Origin: DASUPK01 sp963782345 | GTDB taxonomy: Bacteria; Actinomycetota; Thermoleophilia; Solirubrobacterales; 70-9 | DNA length: 64,000 bases | Assembly: GCA_963782345.1 (NCBI GenBank) | Contig: CAWAJF010000010.1 | Coordinates: 100,218 to 164,217 of the forward strand | Direction of reading: 5' to 3' | Part shown: in pieces, positions 25,985-34,840 of the stretch | Numbering within the stretch: position 1 is the first letter of the stretch | Layout of the letters: each line of letters starts with the position of its first letter | The notes under the pieces: generated by a model | What the model saw: only the letters and a program-made list of their open reading frames with translations | What the model was told of the DNA's origin: nothing | Database searches by the model: none | Position numbers and translations under genes: made by a program

Positions 25985-26004
25985 CTCCTCCGCTTCGCGT
26001 CCGG
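25985..26004 (-). repeat. Dispersed short repeat, copy 3 (ald leader)
   Basis: Minus-strand CCGGACGCGAAGCGGAGGAG immediately upstream of alanine dehydrogenase, where its GGAGGAGG supplies the ribosome-binding site. Identity with the copy in kgd extends to about 28 bases. Confidence 0.6.
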
Positions 26005-26028
26005 GGCCGGCTCTGCGTTGGTCGTCTC

Positions 26029-27147
26029 TCATCGGGCTACCTTGTTCGCCATCATCGCCGCCTTCTCGATCGGCGAGCTCGACACGTCGAATCGCACGCC
26101 CCGCCCCTCGAGCTCGGCGAACATCTCATCGGGGTCGATGCAGCTCTCCGGCGGCAGCGCGCCCCGCTTCGTGATCGCGCCGCGGGCGAGGAGCCTGACG
26201 GCGGCCGCGGCCGGCGTGGCGGTCGAGACGATCCCGCCGCCGAGGCCCCACTCCTCCTTCGGCGGCGTCACGCTGCGGGCACGGATCACGGTGTCGGGGC
26301 CCCTCACCTCGACTATGTGGATCGAGACGGTGTTTGCTGAAGGGGGCGATGCAGAGCGTGCGACTTCGGCGATCCGCTCCTCGCTCGCCCCCGACAGCTC
26401 CTTGAGACTCTCGAGCACCGCAGGTGGCAACGAGAGCGCAAAGGTCACGTTCGGCGCACCGAAGCTCTCCCCGAACGTAAGAACCTCCGAATGCAGCGTG
26501 AAGATGGTCTCCGCCTCACCGATCGGGTCGCCGAAGTCGACTCGCGGGCCGTCCTGCAGGGGCTTCATCTCCTGAGCCCTGCCGTTGATGATCGCCATCG
26601 GCGGCATCGTGATCTCGTCGAGCAGCGTCCTCAGGGCGTACGGGAAGCTCAGCTCTCCGGTCGGCTTGAGGTCGCGGCCGCCGGCGAGGACAGAGATCGA
26701 GATGGGCGCGCCGGGAAGCTCCTTCACGGCCCTGACTGCCAGGAGGTTGGTCTTGCCGGGGGCCGACCCGATCCCGAGCAGGGCGAGGCGCCCCCGCTGC
26801 TCGAACTCGCCCGAGAGCTTGAGCTGCTCGCCGGTCACGTGGTAGAGACCCCCGAGATCCACGTAGTGGCATCCGGCGTCGAGGCATGCCCGCATCGCCG
26901 CGAGGTTGATCCGGTAGGCCGCCGCGTTGACCAGCAGCTCGATCCCCTCGAGGTGCTCGGCCAGGTTGGATGTCGCGTCCGCCTGGCGTGCCTGAGCCTT
27001 ACCCGCTCCATGCTCCATCGCGACGGCCTCGGCGCGCCGCGGATCGATGTCGAGCAGGCGCATCGCGGTGACCTCCTCCGACTCCGCGAGGTCCCGGACG
27101 ATCGCGGGGGCGATCGTCCCGGCGGCACCGAGAACCGCGACCCTCAT
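26029..27147 (-). CDS. Saccharopine dehydrogenase-family NAD(P)-binding protein
   Basis: 372 residues. The N-terminal Rossmann motif VAVLGAAGTIAPAIVRDL is followed by LLDIDPRRAEAVA, LLVNAAAYRIN and CLDAGCHYVDLGGLY, then GIGSAPGKTNLLA. This is the order in saccharopine and carboxynorspermidine dehydrogenases and related reductases. It overlaps the PucR gene by four bases (ATGA) and lies 55 bases before alanine dehydrogenase. The substrate is not identifiable; reversible imine or carboxy-polyamine chemistry would suit the operon, but that is speculation. Confidence 0.8.
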   Translation of the reverse strand: MRVAVLGAAGTIAPAIVRDLAESEEVTAMRLLDIDPRRAEAVAMEHGAGKAQARQADATSNLAEHLEGIELLVNAAAYRINLAAMRACLDAGCHYVDLGGLYHVTGEQLKLSGEFEQRGRLALLGIGSAPGKTNLLAVRAVKELPGAPISISVLAGGRDLKPTGELSFPYALRTLLDEITMPPMAIINGRAQEMKPLQDGPRVDFGDPIGEAETIFTLHSEVLTFGESFGAPNVTFALSLPPAVLESLKELSGASEERIAEVARSASPPSANTVSIHIVEVRGPDTVIRARSVTPPKEEWGLGGGIVSTATPAAAAVRLLARGAITKRGALPPESCIDPDEMFAELEGRGVRFDVSSSPIEKAAMMANKVAR

Positions 27148-28694
27148 GCGATCAGCTCCCGCGCGCGCAGCGCGAGCCAGAGCTCGACCCGGTCGTTGGC
27201 GCGGGCCAGGTCGCGGCCCGTGAGCTCCTCGATGCGCTTGATCCGGTACCGCAGGGTGTGACGGTGGCAGTAACAGTCGCTCGCCGCGCGCTCCCAGTGG
27301 CCGTTGCGCTCGATATAGGCCTCCAGCGAGCGGAGCAGCTCACCCGCGTAGCGCTCGTCGGAGCCCTCGATCGGCCCGAGGACGCTGTCGCAGTAGAGCC
27401 GGAGCGCCTCTCCGTCCTGGACGGAGAGCAGCAGCGTGAAGGCGCCGAGATCGCGGTGCGAGGCCACGTCCGGCGCGGCGCCGTTGGCGAAGGCGGTCGC
27501 CTCGAGCGCACAGCGGGCCTCGTGGAAGGAGTGACGGACCCGCTCGGTCGGCAGCGACCGGCTGGTGGCGGCGCGCGTCGGGCCGTGAACAGCCTCGAGG
27601 GCCTGCCTGGCCTCGGCGGCCTGCTCCAACGGATCTCCCTTGGCGCCGTCGACGATGGCGCAGAGAAGCTCCCGGCGGCCGGCCGGATGGGGCGCCACGA
27701 GGGCCGCCCGGTTGTCGCTCGCGAGATGCTCGGCCAGCGTGGGCTCCGCCGCCGCGGCGTCGCCGAGCTCGAAGGCAAGCACGACGGCGCGCTCACCGAT
27801 CCCGAAGGGTGCGAGGCGGTCGCGGATGTCGTCGGGAGCAAGCCGGCCGGAGAGCGTCGCCGCCAGGACCTCTCCCGAGAGCCTGCGCTCGGTCTCCCTG
27901 GCGACCCGATCGCGCATCAACTCGAGCGCGACGACAGTCGCGGCCTGCTGCACGCAGAGGCGCTCGAAGTCGCCGAGCTCGCCGGAGCGGCGCACCACGA
28001 CAAGCCAGGCCTCCGCGGCTCCCGCCCTCGGTGAGACCGGATGGGCGAGCGCGCGGCCGCGAAGGTCGGCCTGGTTGGGCACGAAGGGAGCGGCCGCGGT
28101 GCCCCGCGGGACCACCTCGGCTCGGATCGCCTCGAGCAAGTACTCGGGCAGGCGCCTGCCTCCGTTGGCGAGCACCTCGCCGCGCGCATCGAGAACGACC
28201 GAGCTGCCCCCGATCGCCGCTGCGATCTCCCTCGCCACCTCGTCGAGGCCGCCGCCCTCCAGAACCAGGCGCTCGAGCCGCTCGTTCACCGCGATTCCGC
28301 GGGAGAGCACGTCGTACTGCTCGTTGACGAGGCGACTGAACGCCGCCTCGGTGATCGCGATGAACGGTGTCTCGTAGGGGACCTCGAAGACGGGGAATCC
28401 TGCCGAGTTGGCCTCTGTGAGCACTGCCTTGGGCACCTTCGCGTGATCGAACCCCGTGCCGAAGCCGAGACCCGCGACGCCCGCGCCGGCGAGCAGCCGG
28501 ACGAACTTGCGCTGCTTCTCCGCGTTCTCGAGCCGGATGCCGGTCGTCAGCAGGAGCTCACCGCCCGAAAGCCACGGGGTGGGGTCGACCAGCTCGGTGA
28601 TGTGGACCCAGCGGATGTCCCGCTCGGGCGCGGCCTCGCCCCCGGCGGCGACCTCGAGGCCGAGCTCGGAGGTGAGGCTCTCGACGGTGAGCAT
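27144..28694 (-). CDS. PucR-family transcriptional regulator
   Basis: 516 residues. The N-terminal PucR domain (about residues 1-125) contains RWVHITELVDPTPWLSGGEL and LTTGIRL, a ligand-sensing region. A GGDEF-like degenerate middle follows, and a C-terminal PucR helix-turn-helix has CHRHTLRYRIKRIEELTGRDL. Such proteins activate purine, amine or amino-acid catabolic genes when substrate is present. It sits inside the operon, overlapping the aminotransferase stop by one base (TGATG) and the next gene by four, so it likely controls this operon and perhaps the divergent transporter. The effector is unknown. Confidence 0.9.
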   Translation of the reverse strand: MLTVESLTSELGLEVAAGGEAAPERDIRWVHITELVDPTPWLSGGELLLTTGIRLENAEKQRKFVRLLAGAGVAGLGFGTGFDHAKVPKAVLTEANSAGFPVFEVPYETPFIAITEAAFSRLVNEQYDVLSRGIAVNERLERLVLEGGGLDEVAREIAAAIGGSSVVLDARGEVLANGGRRLPEYLLEAIRAEVVPRGTAAAPFVPNQADLRGRALAHPVSPRAGAAEAWLVVVRRSGELGDFERLCVQQAATVVALELMRDRVARETERRLSGEVLAATLSGRLAPDDIRDRLAPFGIGERAVVLAFELGDAAAAEPTLAEHLASDNRAALVAPHPAGRRELLCAIVDGAKGDPLEQAAEARQALEAVHGPTRAATSRSLPTERVRHSFHEARCALEATAFANGAAPDVASHRDLGAFTLLLSVQDGEALRLYCDSVLGPIEGSDERYAGELLRSLEAYIERNGHWERAASDCYCHRHTLRYRIKRIEELTGRDLARANDRVELWLALRARELIA

Positions 28695-30085
28695 CAGTGT
28701 CCTATGCGGCGAGCTGCCTCTTCGAGGACGGGACGCAGGACGTCCACGATCTCCTCGAACTGCTCCGTATCGGCGATCAGCGGAGGAGAGAGCTGTACGA
28801 CGGGGTCACCGCGGTCGTCGGCGCGGCAGATCAGGCCGCGGCGGTAGAGCTCGCCGGAGAGGTAGCCGCGGAGGAGCTTCTCGGACTCCTCATCCTCCAT
28901 GTGCTCCTTGGTGTCCTTGTCCTTGACGAGCTCGATGGCGATGAAGTAGCCGTCGCCGCGAATGTCTCCGACGATCGGGATGTCGTAGAGGGACTCGAGC
29001 GCCGCGCGGAACTCCCCCTCCTTGGCGAGGACATGGCCGCAGAGATCCTCGCGCTCGAAGACGTCGAGGTTCGCGAGCGCGGTCGCGGCCGCCACGGGGT
29101 GCCCGGCGAAGGTCGAGCCGTGGGCGAACATCGCGGTCCCCTCCTCGAAGGGCTCGAAGACCCTGTCGGAGACGATCATCCCGCCCATCGGCACATAGGC
29201 CGAGGTGAGCGCCTTCGCCACGGTGATGATGTCCGGCTGATAGCCATAGCGCTGGCAGCCGAAGTAGTGACCGAGCCGGCCCCAGGCGCAGATCACCTCG
29301 TCGGAGATCAGCAGGACGTCGTAGCGGTCGCAGATCTCGCGGACCTTCTGAAAGTAACCCTCCTGCGGCGGGATGCAGCCGCCGGCGTTCTGGAGCGGCT
29401 CGAGGATCACCGCCGAGACGGTCTCGGGGCCCTCGAACAGGATTCGCTCCTCGATCTGGTCCGCTGCCCACAGGGGGTCGCGGTCCTCGGGCCAGCGGTA
29501 GCTGTTGGTGTTCGGCACATGGACGCCGCCCGGCGCGAGCGGCTCGAACTGGCTGCGCAGCGCAGGAATCCCGGTGGCGCTGAGAGCGCCGAGCGTGGTG
29601 CCGTGGTAGGCGATCTCGCGGGCGACCAGCTTGTGCTTCTGGCCCTTGCCCTGGGCGCGGTGATAGCTCCGTGCCAGCTTGATCGCGGACTCGACCGCCT
29701 CCGAGCCGCTGTTGGTGAAGAAGACCCGGTTCAGGTCGCCTGGGGTCAGGGTGGAGATCCGAGTCGCCAGCTCGATCGCGCGGGGGTGCGCGTAGCTCCA
29801 GACCGTGATGAAGTCGAGCTCGCGGACCTGGGCCGCCATCGCGTCACCGAGCTCGGCGCGCCCGTGACCGGAGTTCACGCAGAAGAGAGCCGACAGACCG
29901 TCCAAGTAGCGGTTGCCATGGTCGTCCCAGACGTAGCAGCCCTCGCCGCGGACGATGATCGGGACCTCGTGCTCCGAGCTGAACGACCCCATCCGCGTGA
30001 AGTGCATCCAGAGATGGCGCTGTGCCTGCTCCTGGAGCGAACCTGAATCAACCGCGGCCTGCGCGGGGGCACTTGTCGTTGCCAT
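28694..30085 (-). CDS. Class III omega-aminotransferase (polyamine/omega-amino acid:pyruvate type)
   Basis: 463 residues, PLP-dependent class III transaminase. Visible motifs are GCYVWDDHGNRYLDGLSALF, FFTNSGSEAVESAIKLAR, the PLP aspartate in LLISDEVICAWGRLG, the Schiff-base Lys in DIITVAKALTSAYVPMGG, and HGSTFAGHPVAAA. Closest in form to putrescine, beta-alanine or taurine:pyruvate aminotransferases. It is the first gene of the minus-strand operon, with a GGAGGAGAG site. The presence of alanine dehydrogenase and an aminoaldehyde-type dehydrogenase downstream favours transfer of an amine's terminal amino group to pyruvate. Confidence 0.9.
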   Translation of the reverse strand: MATTSAPAQAAVDSGSLQEQAQRHLWMHFTRMGSFSSEHEVPIIVRGEGCYVWDDHGNRYLDGLSALFCVNSGHGRAELGDAMAAQVRELDFITVWSYAHPRAIELATRISTLTPGDLNRVFFTNSGSEAVESAIKLARSYHRAQGKGQKHKLVAREIAYHGTTLGALSATGIPALRSQFEPLAPGGVHVPNTNSYRWPEDRDPLWAADQIEERILFEGPETVSAVILEPLQNAGGCIPPQEGYFQKVREICDRYDVLLISDEVICAWGRLGHYFGCQRYGYQPDIITVAKALTSAYVPMGGMIVSDRVFEPFEEGTAMFAHGSTFAGHPVAAATALANLDVFEREDLCGHVLAKEGEFRAALESLYDIPIVGDIRGDGYFIAIELVKDKDTKEHMEDEESEKLLRGYLSGELYRRGLICRADDRGDPVVQLSPPLIADTEQFEEIVDVLRPVLEEAARRIGH

Positions 30086-30229
30086 CCCTCTCTCCTCCTG
30101 TCTCTAGCCTCAGCGTACAAAGCTACCCCCACCCGCTCAGCCCGACAAGCGGAAATGTGTGAAATCACGCTCGGCGCCCTTGTACATCACGTATAACACG
30201 AGACCACCCTTTTAGGGCTTTCGCCACTT

Positions 30230-30253
30230 GCGACGATTCGTCGCGCTTTTTAG
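30230..30253. promoter_or_regulatory. Palindrome with T-run between the divergent amine operons
   Basis: GCGACGATTCGTCGC (30230-30244) is a perfect 7+1+7 palindrome, followed by GCTTTTTA. It lies 55 bases before the potA start in the roughly 210-base divergent region. Two readings are possible: an operator for PucR or another regulator, or an early terminator/attenuator on the transporter transcript. The sequence alone does not decide. Confidence 0.4.
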
Positions 30254-30298
30254 GCTCAGGCATCCGCAGTGGCCAACCACGGCCGGGAAGGAGACAAA

Positions 30299-31462
30299 TT
30301 GGAGAGCGCGTCGGCCGCCACCCCAGCGTCGAAGGAGGGTGGCAAGTGCGTCGTCCTCAACTCCGTGAGCAAGCGCTTCGGCGAGCTCACCGCGGTTGAC
30401 GCGATCGACCTCGAGATCCAGGAGGGCGAGTTCTTCACGATGCTCGGCCCCAGCGGCTGCGGCAAGACGACGACGCTGCGGATGATCGCCGGCTTCGAGG
30501 AGGTCACCGAGGGGCGGCTGACGATCGACGACGTCGACATGGTCGGGATTCCACCCCACAAGCGGCCGACCAACACCGTCTTCCAGAGCTACGCGCTCTT
30601 CCCCCACCTGAGCGTCCAGGAGAACGTCGCCTTCGGCCTGAAGCGCAAGGGCGCCGAGCGCGACGAGATCGGGCGCAGGGTGCGGGAGGAGCTCGAGCGC
30701 GTCGGGCTTGCCGCGGAGGCGAACCGCCGCCCGGCCCAGCTCTCGGGCGGGATGCAGCAGCGCGTCGCGCTCGCCCGCGCACTGGTCAACCTCCCCCGCG
30801 TCCTGCTGCTGGACGAGCCGCTCGGCGCGCTCGACCTGAAGCTCCGCAAGGGCCTCCAGGTGGAGCTCAAGAGGATCCAGCGCGAGGTCGGAATCACCTT
30901 CGTCTACGTCACCCACGACCAGGAGGAGGCGCTGACGATGTCCGACCGGATCGCGGTGATGAACCGCGGCCGGATCGAGCAGATCGGCGGCCCGGAGCAG
31001 GTCTACGACCGGCCGACGACGACCTTCGTCGCCGGCTTCATCGGTGTCTCCAACCTGATGCCCGGAATCGTCCGCAAGAGCGGGCAGCAGGGAGAGGTCG
31101 AGCTCGACAGCGGCGTCAAGGTGGCCGCGGATGTCGACGGATTCAGCCTCGGGGAGCGCTGCCATGCCGTCGTGCGGCCCGAGAAGCTGGCGATCGGCTC
31201 GGCCGGCCCGAACGGGCCCAGCGTCGAGGGGCTGGTGGAGAGCTCCCTCTACCTCGGGACCTCGACGCAGCTGATCGTGAGGCTCGCCGGCGACGTGCGG
31301 ATGACCGTCCTCGTCCCGAACAGCGACGAGTCCGCCAGGCAGCAGCTGCCCGGCGGCGGGGCGAAGGTCGAGCTTTCCTGGATCCCCGACCACATGCACG
31401 TGGTGCGGGAATCCGAGACGAATGGGGCAGTGCCGGTCGAAGTGGCGGGCAAAACAGCTTGA
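30299..31462 (+). CDS. potA: Polyamine (spermidine/putrescine) ABC transporter ATP-binding protein
   Basis: 387 residues. The ABC ATPase domain has Walker A GPSGCGKTTTLRMIAGF, the Q-loop FQSYALFPHLSVQENV, signature LSGGMQQRVALARAL, Walker B VLLLDEPLGALD and the switch His in FVYVTHDQEEALTMSDRI. A C-terminal TOBE-like domain follows from about residue 280. The length and the RIEQIGGPEQVYDRP element are typical of PotA. I chose the TTG at 30299 because AAGGAG lies seven bases upstream; the same AGGAG-spacer-TTG arrangement precedes potD. It leads a potA-D-B-C operon divergent from the amine operon. Confidence 0.93.
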   Translation: MESASAATPASKEGGKCVVLNSVSKRFGELTAVDAIDLEIQEGEFFTMLGPSGCGKTTTLRMIAGFEEVTEGRLTIDDVDMVGIPPHKRPTNTVFQSYALFPHLSVQENVAFGLKRKGAERDEIGRRVREELERVGLAAEANRRPAQLSGGMQQRVALARALVNLPRVLLLDEPLGALDLKLRKGLQVELKRIQREVGITFVYVTHDQEEALTMSDRIAVMNRGRIEQIGGPEQVYDRPTTTFVAGFIGVSNLMPGIVRKSGQQGEVELDSGVKVAADVDGFSLGERCHAVVRPEKLAIGSAGPNGPSVEGLVESSLYLGTSTQLIVRLAGDVRMTVLVPNSDESARQQLPGGGAKVELSWIPDHMHVVRESETNGAVPVEVAGKTA

Positions 31463-31484
31463 ACAAATGGATAGGAGAGACAAA

Positions 31485-32633
31485 TTGACGAGTGAGAGGA
31501 AGTTCCGCGCATTGATCGTGGTCAGCGGGGCACTGGCGGCGGCGGTCATCTTGGCCGCATGCGGCGGCGGCAGCGGGGTGGAGGGGAGCGGCGGGTCAAA
31601 GAGCGCCCAGACCGTCAAGTACCAGCCGCCTCCCTCGGGGACCCTGACGATCTCGAGCTGGCCGCTCTACATCGACAAGCAGACGGTGCCCGACTTCGAG
31701 AAGTCGTCGGGCGTGTCGGTCAAGTACATCGAGGACGTCAACGACAACCAGGAGTTCTTCGGCAAGGTCCAGCCACTGCTGGCCCAGGGCCAATCGGGCG
31801 GCCGCAGCATGTTCGTGGTCACCGACTGGATGGCCAAGAAGATGTACGACCTCGGCTACCTGCAGAACCTGGACAAGGCGGGGATCCCGAACGTCGAGAA
31901 GAACCTGGTGCCTTCGCTGCAGCATCCGACATTCGACCCGAACCGCAGCTTCTCCGTGCCGTGGCAGAGCGGCATGACCGGGGTCATCGTCCGCACCGAC
32001 CTGGCTCCGGACGTGCATTCGATCTGCGACCTGTTCAACCCGAAGTACAAGGGCAAGGTGGACATGCTCACCGAGCTCCGGGACACGGTGCCGCTGGTGA
32101 TGAAGTGCATGGGTGTCGACCTCAACAACGTCACCGAGGACGACTGGATGGCGGCGATCAGCAAGATCAAGGACGCCGCCAACTCGGGGCAGATCCGCCG
32201 CTTCACCGGCAACGACTACGCGCGGGATCTGACCAGCGGCGACGCCGTCGCCGTGATCGGCTGGTCCGGCGACGCGGTCCAGCTGCAGGCCGACAACAAG
32301 GACATCGAGTGGCGGATGCCGACCGAGGGCTGCATGCTCTGGTCCGACAACATGGTGATCCCGGTCGGGGCTCCGAACCCGACGGCGGCCGAGGCGTGGA
32401 TGAACTACGTCTACGACCCGGCTCACCAGGCCCAGATCGAGGACTACGTCAACTACGTATCCCCGGTCGCTGGAACCAAGGAGGTCCTGCTGAAGAGCGA
32501 CCCGGCGGTCGCGAACAATCAGCTGATCTTCCCGAGCGACCAGTTCACCGCGAAGTGCAACGTCGCGCCGGTCCTTCAGGGCGCGGAGGAGCAGAGGGTG
32601 ACCAGGGCGTTCGACTCGGTGATCAACGGCTAG
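31485..32633 (+). CDS. potD: Polyamine ABC transporter substrate-binding lipoprotein
   Basis: 382 residues from a TTG start with AGGAG seven bases upstream. The signal peptide ends in a lipobox (VILAAC) and a Gly/Ser linker. The mature protein has LTISSWPLYIDKQTVPDFEK, YIEDVNDNQEFFGKVQP, WQSGMTGVIVRTDL and VIPVGAPNPTAAEAWMNYV, the pattern of PotD/PotF periplasmic-type binding proteins. It presumably captures putrescine, spermidine or a similar cation outside the membrane. The ATG at 31467 is an alternative start without good spacing. It is followed by the two permease genes after 57 bases. Confidence 0.9.
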   Translation: MTSERKFRALIVVSGALAAAVILAACGGGSGVEGSGGSKSAQTVKYQPPPSGTLTISSWPLYIDKQTVPDFEKSSGVSVKYIEDVNDNQEFFGKVQPLLAQGQSGGRSMFVVTDWMAKKMYDLGYLQNLDKAGIPNVEKNLVPSLQHPTFDPNRSFSVPWQSGMTGVIVRTDLAPDVHSICDLFNPKYKGKVDMLTELRDTVPLVMKCMGVDLNNVTEDDWMAAISKIKDAANSGQIRRFTGNDYARDLTSGDAVAVIGWSGDAVQLQADNKDIEWRMPTEGCMLWSDNMVIPVGAPNPTAAEAWMNYVYDPAHQAQIEDYVNYVSPVAGTKEVLLKSDPAVANNQLIFPSDQFTAKCNVAPVLQGAEEQRVTRAFDSVING

Positions 32634-32690
32634 TCGAATGAGGGGCGATCAGGCGGCGGCGGAGCCGCGCAACGTGAGGGGCGTCGGGGC

Positions 32691-33560
32691 GTGACCAGCG
32701 CCCGTCGCCGCCTGATCCCCTACTTCCTCCTCGGGCCGGGGCTGCTCTGGCTGATCATCTTCTTCGCCCTGCCCATGTACTTCATGGGCCGCCTCTCGCT
32801 CGATACGGGCAGCCTCGAGACCGGATTCCGATTCAACTGGCAGTGGTCCAACTACCACGACGCGCTGTCCCTGTATGACACGCAGTTCCTGCGCTCGTTC
32901 TACTACGCGGGCTTCGCGACGGTGATCGCGCTCCTGATCGCGTACCCCCTCGCGTACGCGATCGCCTTCCGGGCGGGCAGGTGGAAGAACGCGATGCTGT
33001 TCGCGATCGTCGCTCCCTTCTTCACCACCTACCTGATCCGCACCCTGGCATGGGAGACCATCCTCTCCGACCAGAGCCCGGTGGTGCACGCGCTGCGAAC
33101 GGTGGGCCTGGTCGGCAACAACACCGGTGTGTTGGCCACCTCCACCGCCGTGATCGCCGGCATCACCTACAACTTCCTGCCCTTCATGGTGCTCCCGATC
33201 TACGCGAGCCTCGAGCGGATAGACGAGCGGTTGCTGGAGGCGGCCAAGGACCTGTACGCGTCGCCCGCGAAGGCCTTCAGGCGCGTGACCCTGCCCCTGT
33301 CCGCCCCCGGCGTGGTCGCCGGCACCCTGCTCACCTTCATCCCCGCCGTGGGCGACTACGTCAACGCATTCTTCCTCGGCTCAACGAACAACCACATGAT
33401 CGGCAACACGATCCAGGGGCTCTACCTGACGCAACGCGACTACCCCGCGGCCGCGGCGCTCTCCTTCGTCCTGATGGCCGTGATCATGGTCGTCGTCTTC
33501 GTCTACCTCCGCTTCGCCGGGTCGGAGGCCCTGATGGGCGAGGAGGCGAGGCCCGCCTGA
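32691..33560 (+). CDS. potB: Polyamine ABC transporter permease
   Basis: 289 residues from a GTG start with about six transmembrane segments. The inner-membrane component motif that docks to the ATPase is visible as ERLLEAAKDLYASPAKAFRRVTLPLSAPG near residue 185. LLGPGLLWLIIFFALPMYFM at the N-terminus is typical of PotB/PotH. The stop overlaps the potC start (TGATG), so the two permeases are translationally coupled, consistent with a heterodimeric channel. Confidence 0.92.
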   Translation: MTSARRRLIPYFLLGPGLLWLIIFFALPMYFMGRLSLDTGSLETGFRFNWQWSNYHDALSLYDTQFLRSFYYAGFATVIALLIAYPLAYAIAFRAGRWKNAMLFAIVAPFFTTYLIRTLAWETILSDQSPVVHALRTVGLVGNNTGVLATSTAVIAGITYNFLPFMVLPIYASLERIDERLLEAAKDLYASPAKAFRRVTLPLSAPGVVAGTLLTFIPAVGDYVNAFFLGSTNNHMIGNTIQGLYLTQRDYPAAAALSFVLMAVIMVVVFVYLRFAGSEALMGEEARPA

Positions 33561-34438
33561 TGGAGGCACGAGCCGCCTCGGCGGGGATGCGCTGGCGCCG
33601 GCGCGACTCAGCGCTCGCGAGAGCCTGGGGCTGGCTGCGGGTGCACGCGATCAACATCTACGCGATCCTCGCGATCGCCTATCTGCTGATCCCGATCGCG
33701 GTGATCATCGCCTTCTCGTTCAACGATCCCGCCGGCAAGTACAACTACACGTGGACGAGCTTCACGACCCACCACTGGTCGAACGCCTTCGGGCTTCCGG
33801 ACCTGAACAGCGCGCTGCTCACCAGCCTGAAGCTTGCGGCCCTGGCGACGGGGATCTCGACGGCGCTCGGCACGGCGATCGCGCTGGCCCTTGTGCGCTA
33901 TCAGTTCTTCGGCAGGGGGCCGGCCAACTTCCTGATCGTGATTCCGATGGCGACCCCCGAGGTGGTGATGGGCGCCTCGCTGCTCTCGCTCTTCCTGATC
34001 TACGGGCTCCCGCTGGGCTTCACGACCCTGCTGATCGCCCATGTGATGTTCTGCATCAGCTTCGTCGTCGTCGTCGTGCGCTCTCGCCTGATCGGCTTCG
34101 ACCGCAGCCTCGAGGAGGCTGCCCAGGATCTGGGGGCGGATCCCTTCACCACATTCCGCAAGGTCACACTGCCTCTGATCATGCCGGGGGTGGTCGCGGC
34201 CGCGCTGCTCGCCTTCGCGCTCTCGATCGACGATTTCGTGGTCTCGAACTTCAACTCCGGGACCACCGTGACCTTCCCGCTCTACATCTTCGGCGCCTTC
34301 CAGCGAGGGATCCCCGTCGAGGTGAACGTGATTGCCACCATGCTCTTCCTGGTGACCCTGGTCGCAATGGGATTCAGCGTCTGGCAGCAGCGCCGAGCAG
34401 AGCGGCTCGCGGCGGTTCGTCCCGAGCAGGAGGTTTGA
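33560..34438 (+). CDS. potC: Polyamine ABC transporter permease
   Basis: 292 residues with an N-terminal cytoplasmic stretch of about 25 residues and six predicted membrane segments. The ATPase-docking loop is LEEAAQDLGADPFTTFRKVTLPLIMPG; SIDDFVVSNFNSG is typical of PotC/PotI. It starts within the potB stop codon. The next gene, a STAS protein, begins immediately after its stop, so the stress-signalling genes may be co-transcribed with the transporter. Confidence 0.92.
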   Translation: MEARAASAGMRWRRRDSALARAWGWLRVHAINIYAILAIAYLLIPIAVIIAFSFNDPAGKYNYTWTSFTTHHWSNAFGLPDLNSALLTSLKLAALATGISTALGTAIALALVRYQFFGRGPANFLIVIPMATPEVVMGASLLSLFLIYGLPLGFTTLLIAHVMFCISFVVVVVRSRLIGFDRSLEEAAQDLGADPFTTFRKVTLPLIMPGVVAAALLAFALSIDDFVVSNFNSGTTVTFPLYIFGAFQRGIPVEVNVIATMLFLVTLVAMGFSVWQQRRAERLAAVRPEQEV

Positions 34439-34840
34439 GTGGACCCCAATCAAGGTAGTTCCGCGTTTGTGCGGACGGGGGAGCTCGCGGTCGAGCGAAA
34501 CGATGAAGGATTTGCGGTGCTGACCATTTCCGGCGAGCATGATCTGAGCACGGCGCCGAACCTTCGGCGGCGACTGGACAGCCTGCTCGACGACGCGACG
34601 CCGGCCATCATCGACCTCTCACCCGCCACCTTCATCGACTCGTCCATTCTCGGAGTGATCCTCGACGGCCGCAGACGGGCTACCGACCTGGGCATTGGCT
34701 TTGAGGTGGTCCATTCAAACGGCGCCGACGCGGTGGATCGAGTGCTCGAGGTGACCGGCCTGCGGGCGGAGCTACCCGTACACGCCCGGCGAGAGGAGGC
34801 CTTCACCGGGGTCTCGAGTTCTGGGACGCCCCCCGCATGA
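34439..34840 (+). CDS. STAS-domain anti-anti-sigma factor (RsbV-like)
   Basis: 133 residues from a GTG directly after the potC stop. The STAS fold is visible as VLTISGEHDLSTAPNLRRRL, then AIIDLSPATFIDSSILGVIL. The Asp-Ser-Ser of FIDSSILG matches the phosphorylatable serine of RsbV/SpoIIAA proteins. Unphosphorylated, such proteins bind and neutralise an RsbW-type anti-sigma kinase. The next gene, overlapping by four bases, encodes such a kinase, and a SigB/SigF-type sigma factor lies convergently 0.2 kb downstream. Confidence 0.88.
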   Translation: MDPNQGSSAFVRTGELAVERNDEGFAVLTISGEHDLSTAPNLRRRLDSLLDDATPAIIDLSPATFIDSSILGVILDGRRRATDLGIGFEVVHSNGADAVDRVLEVTGLRAELPVHARREEAFTGVSSSGTPPA

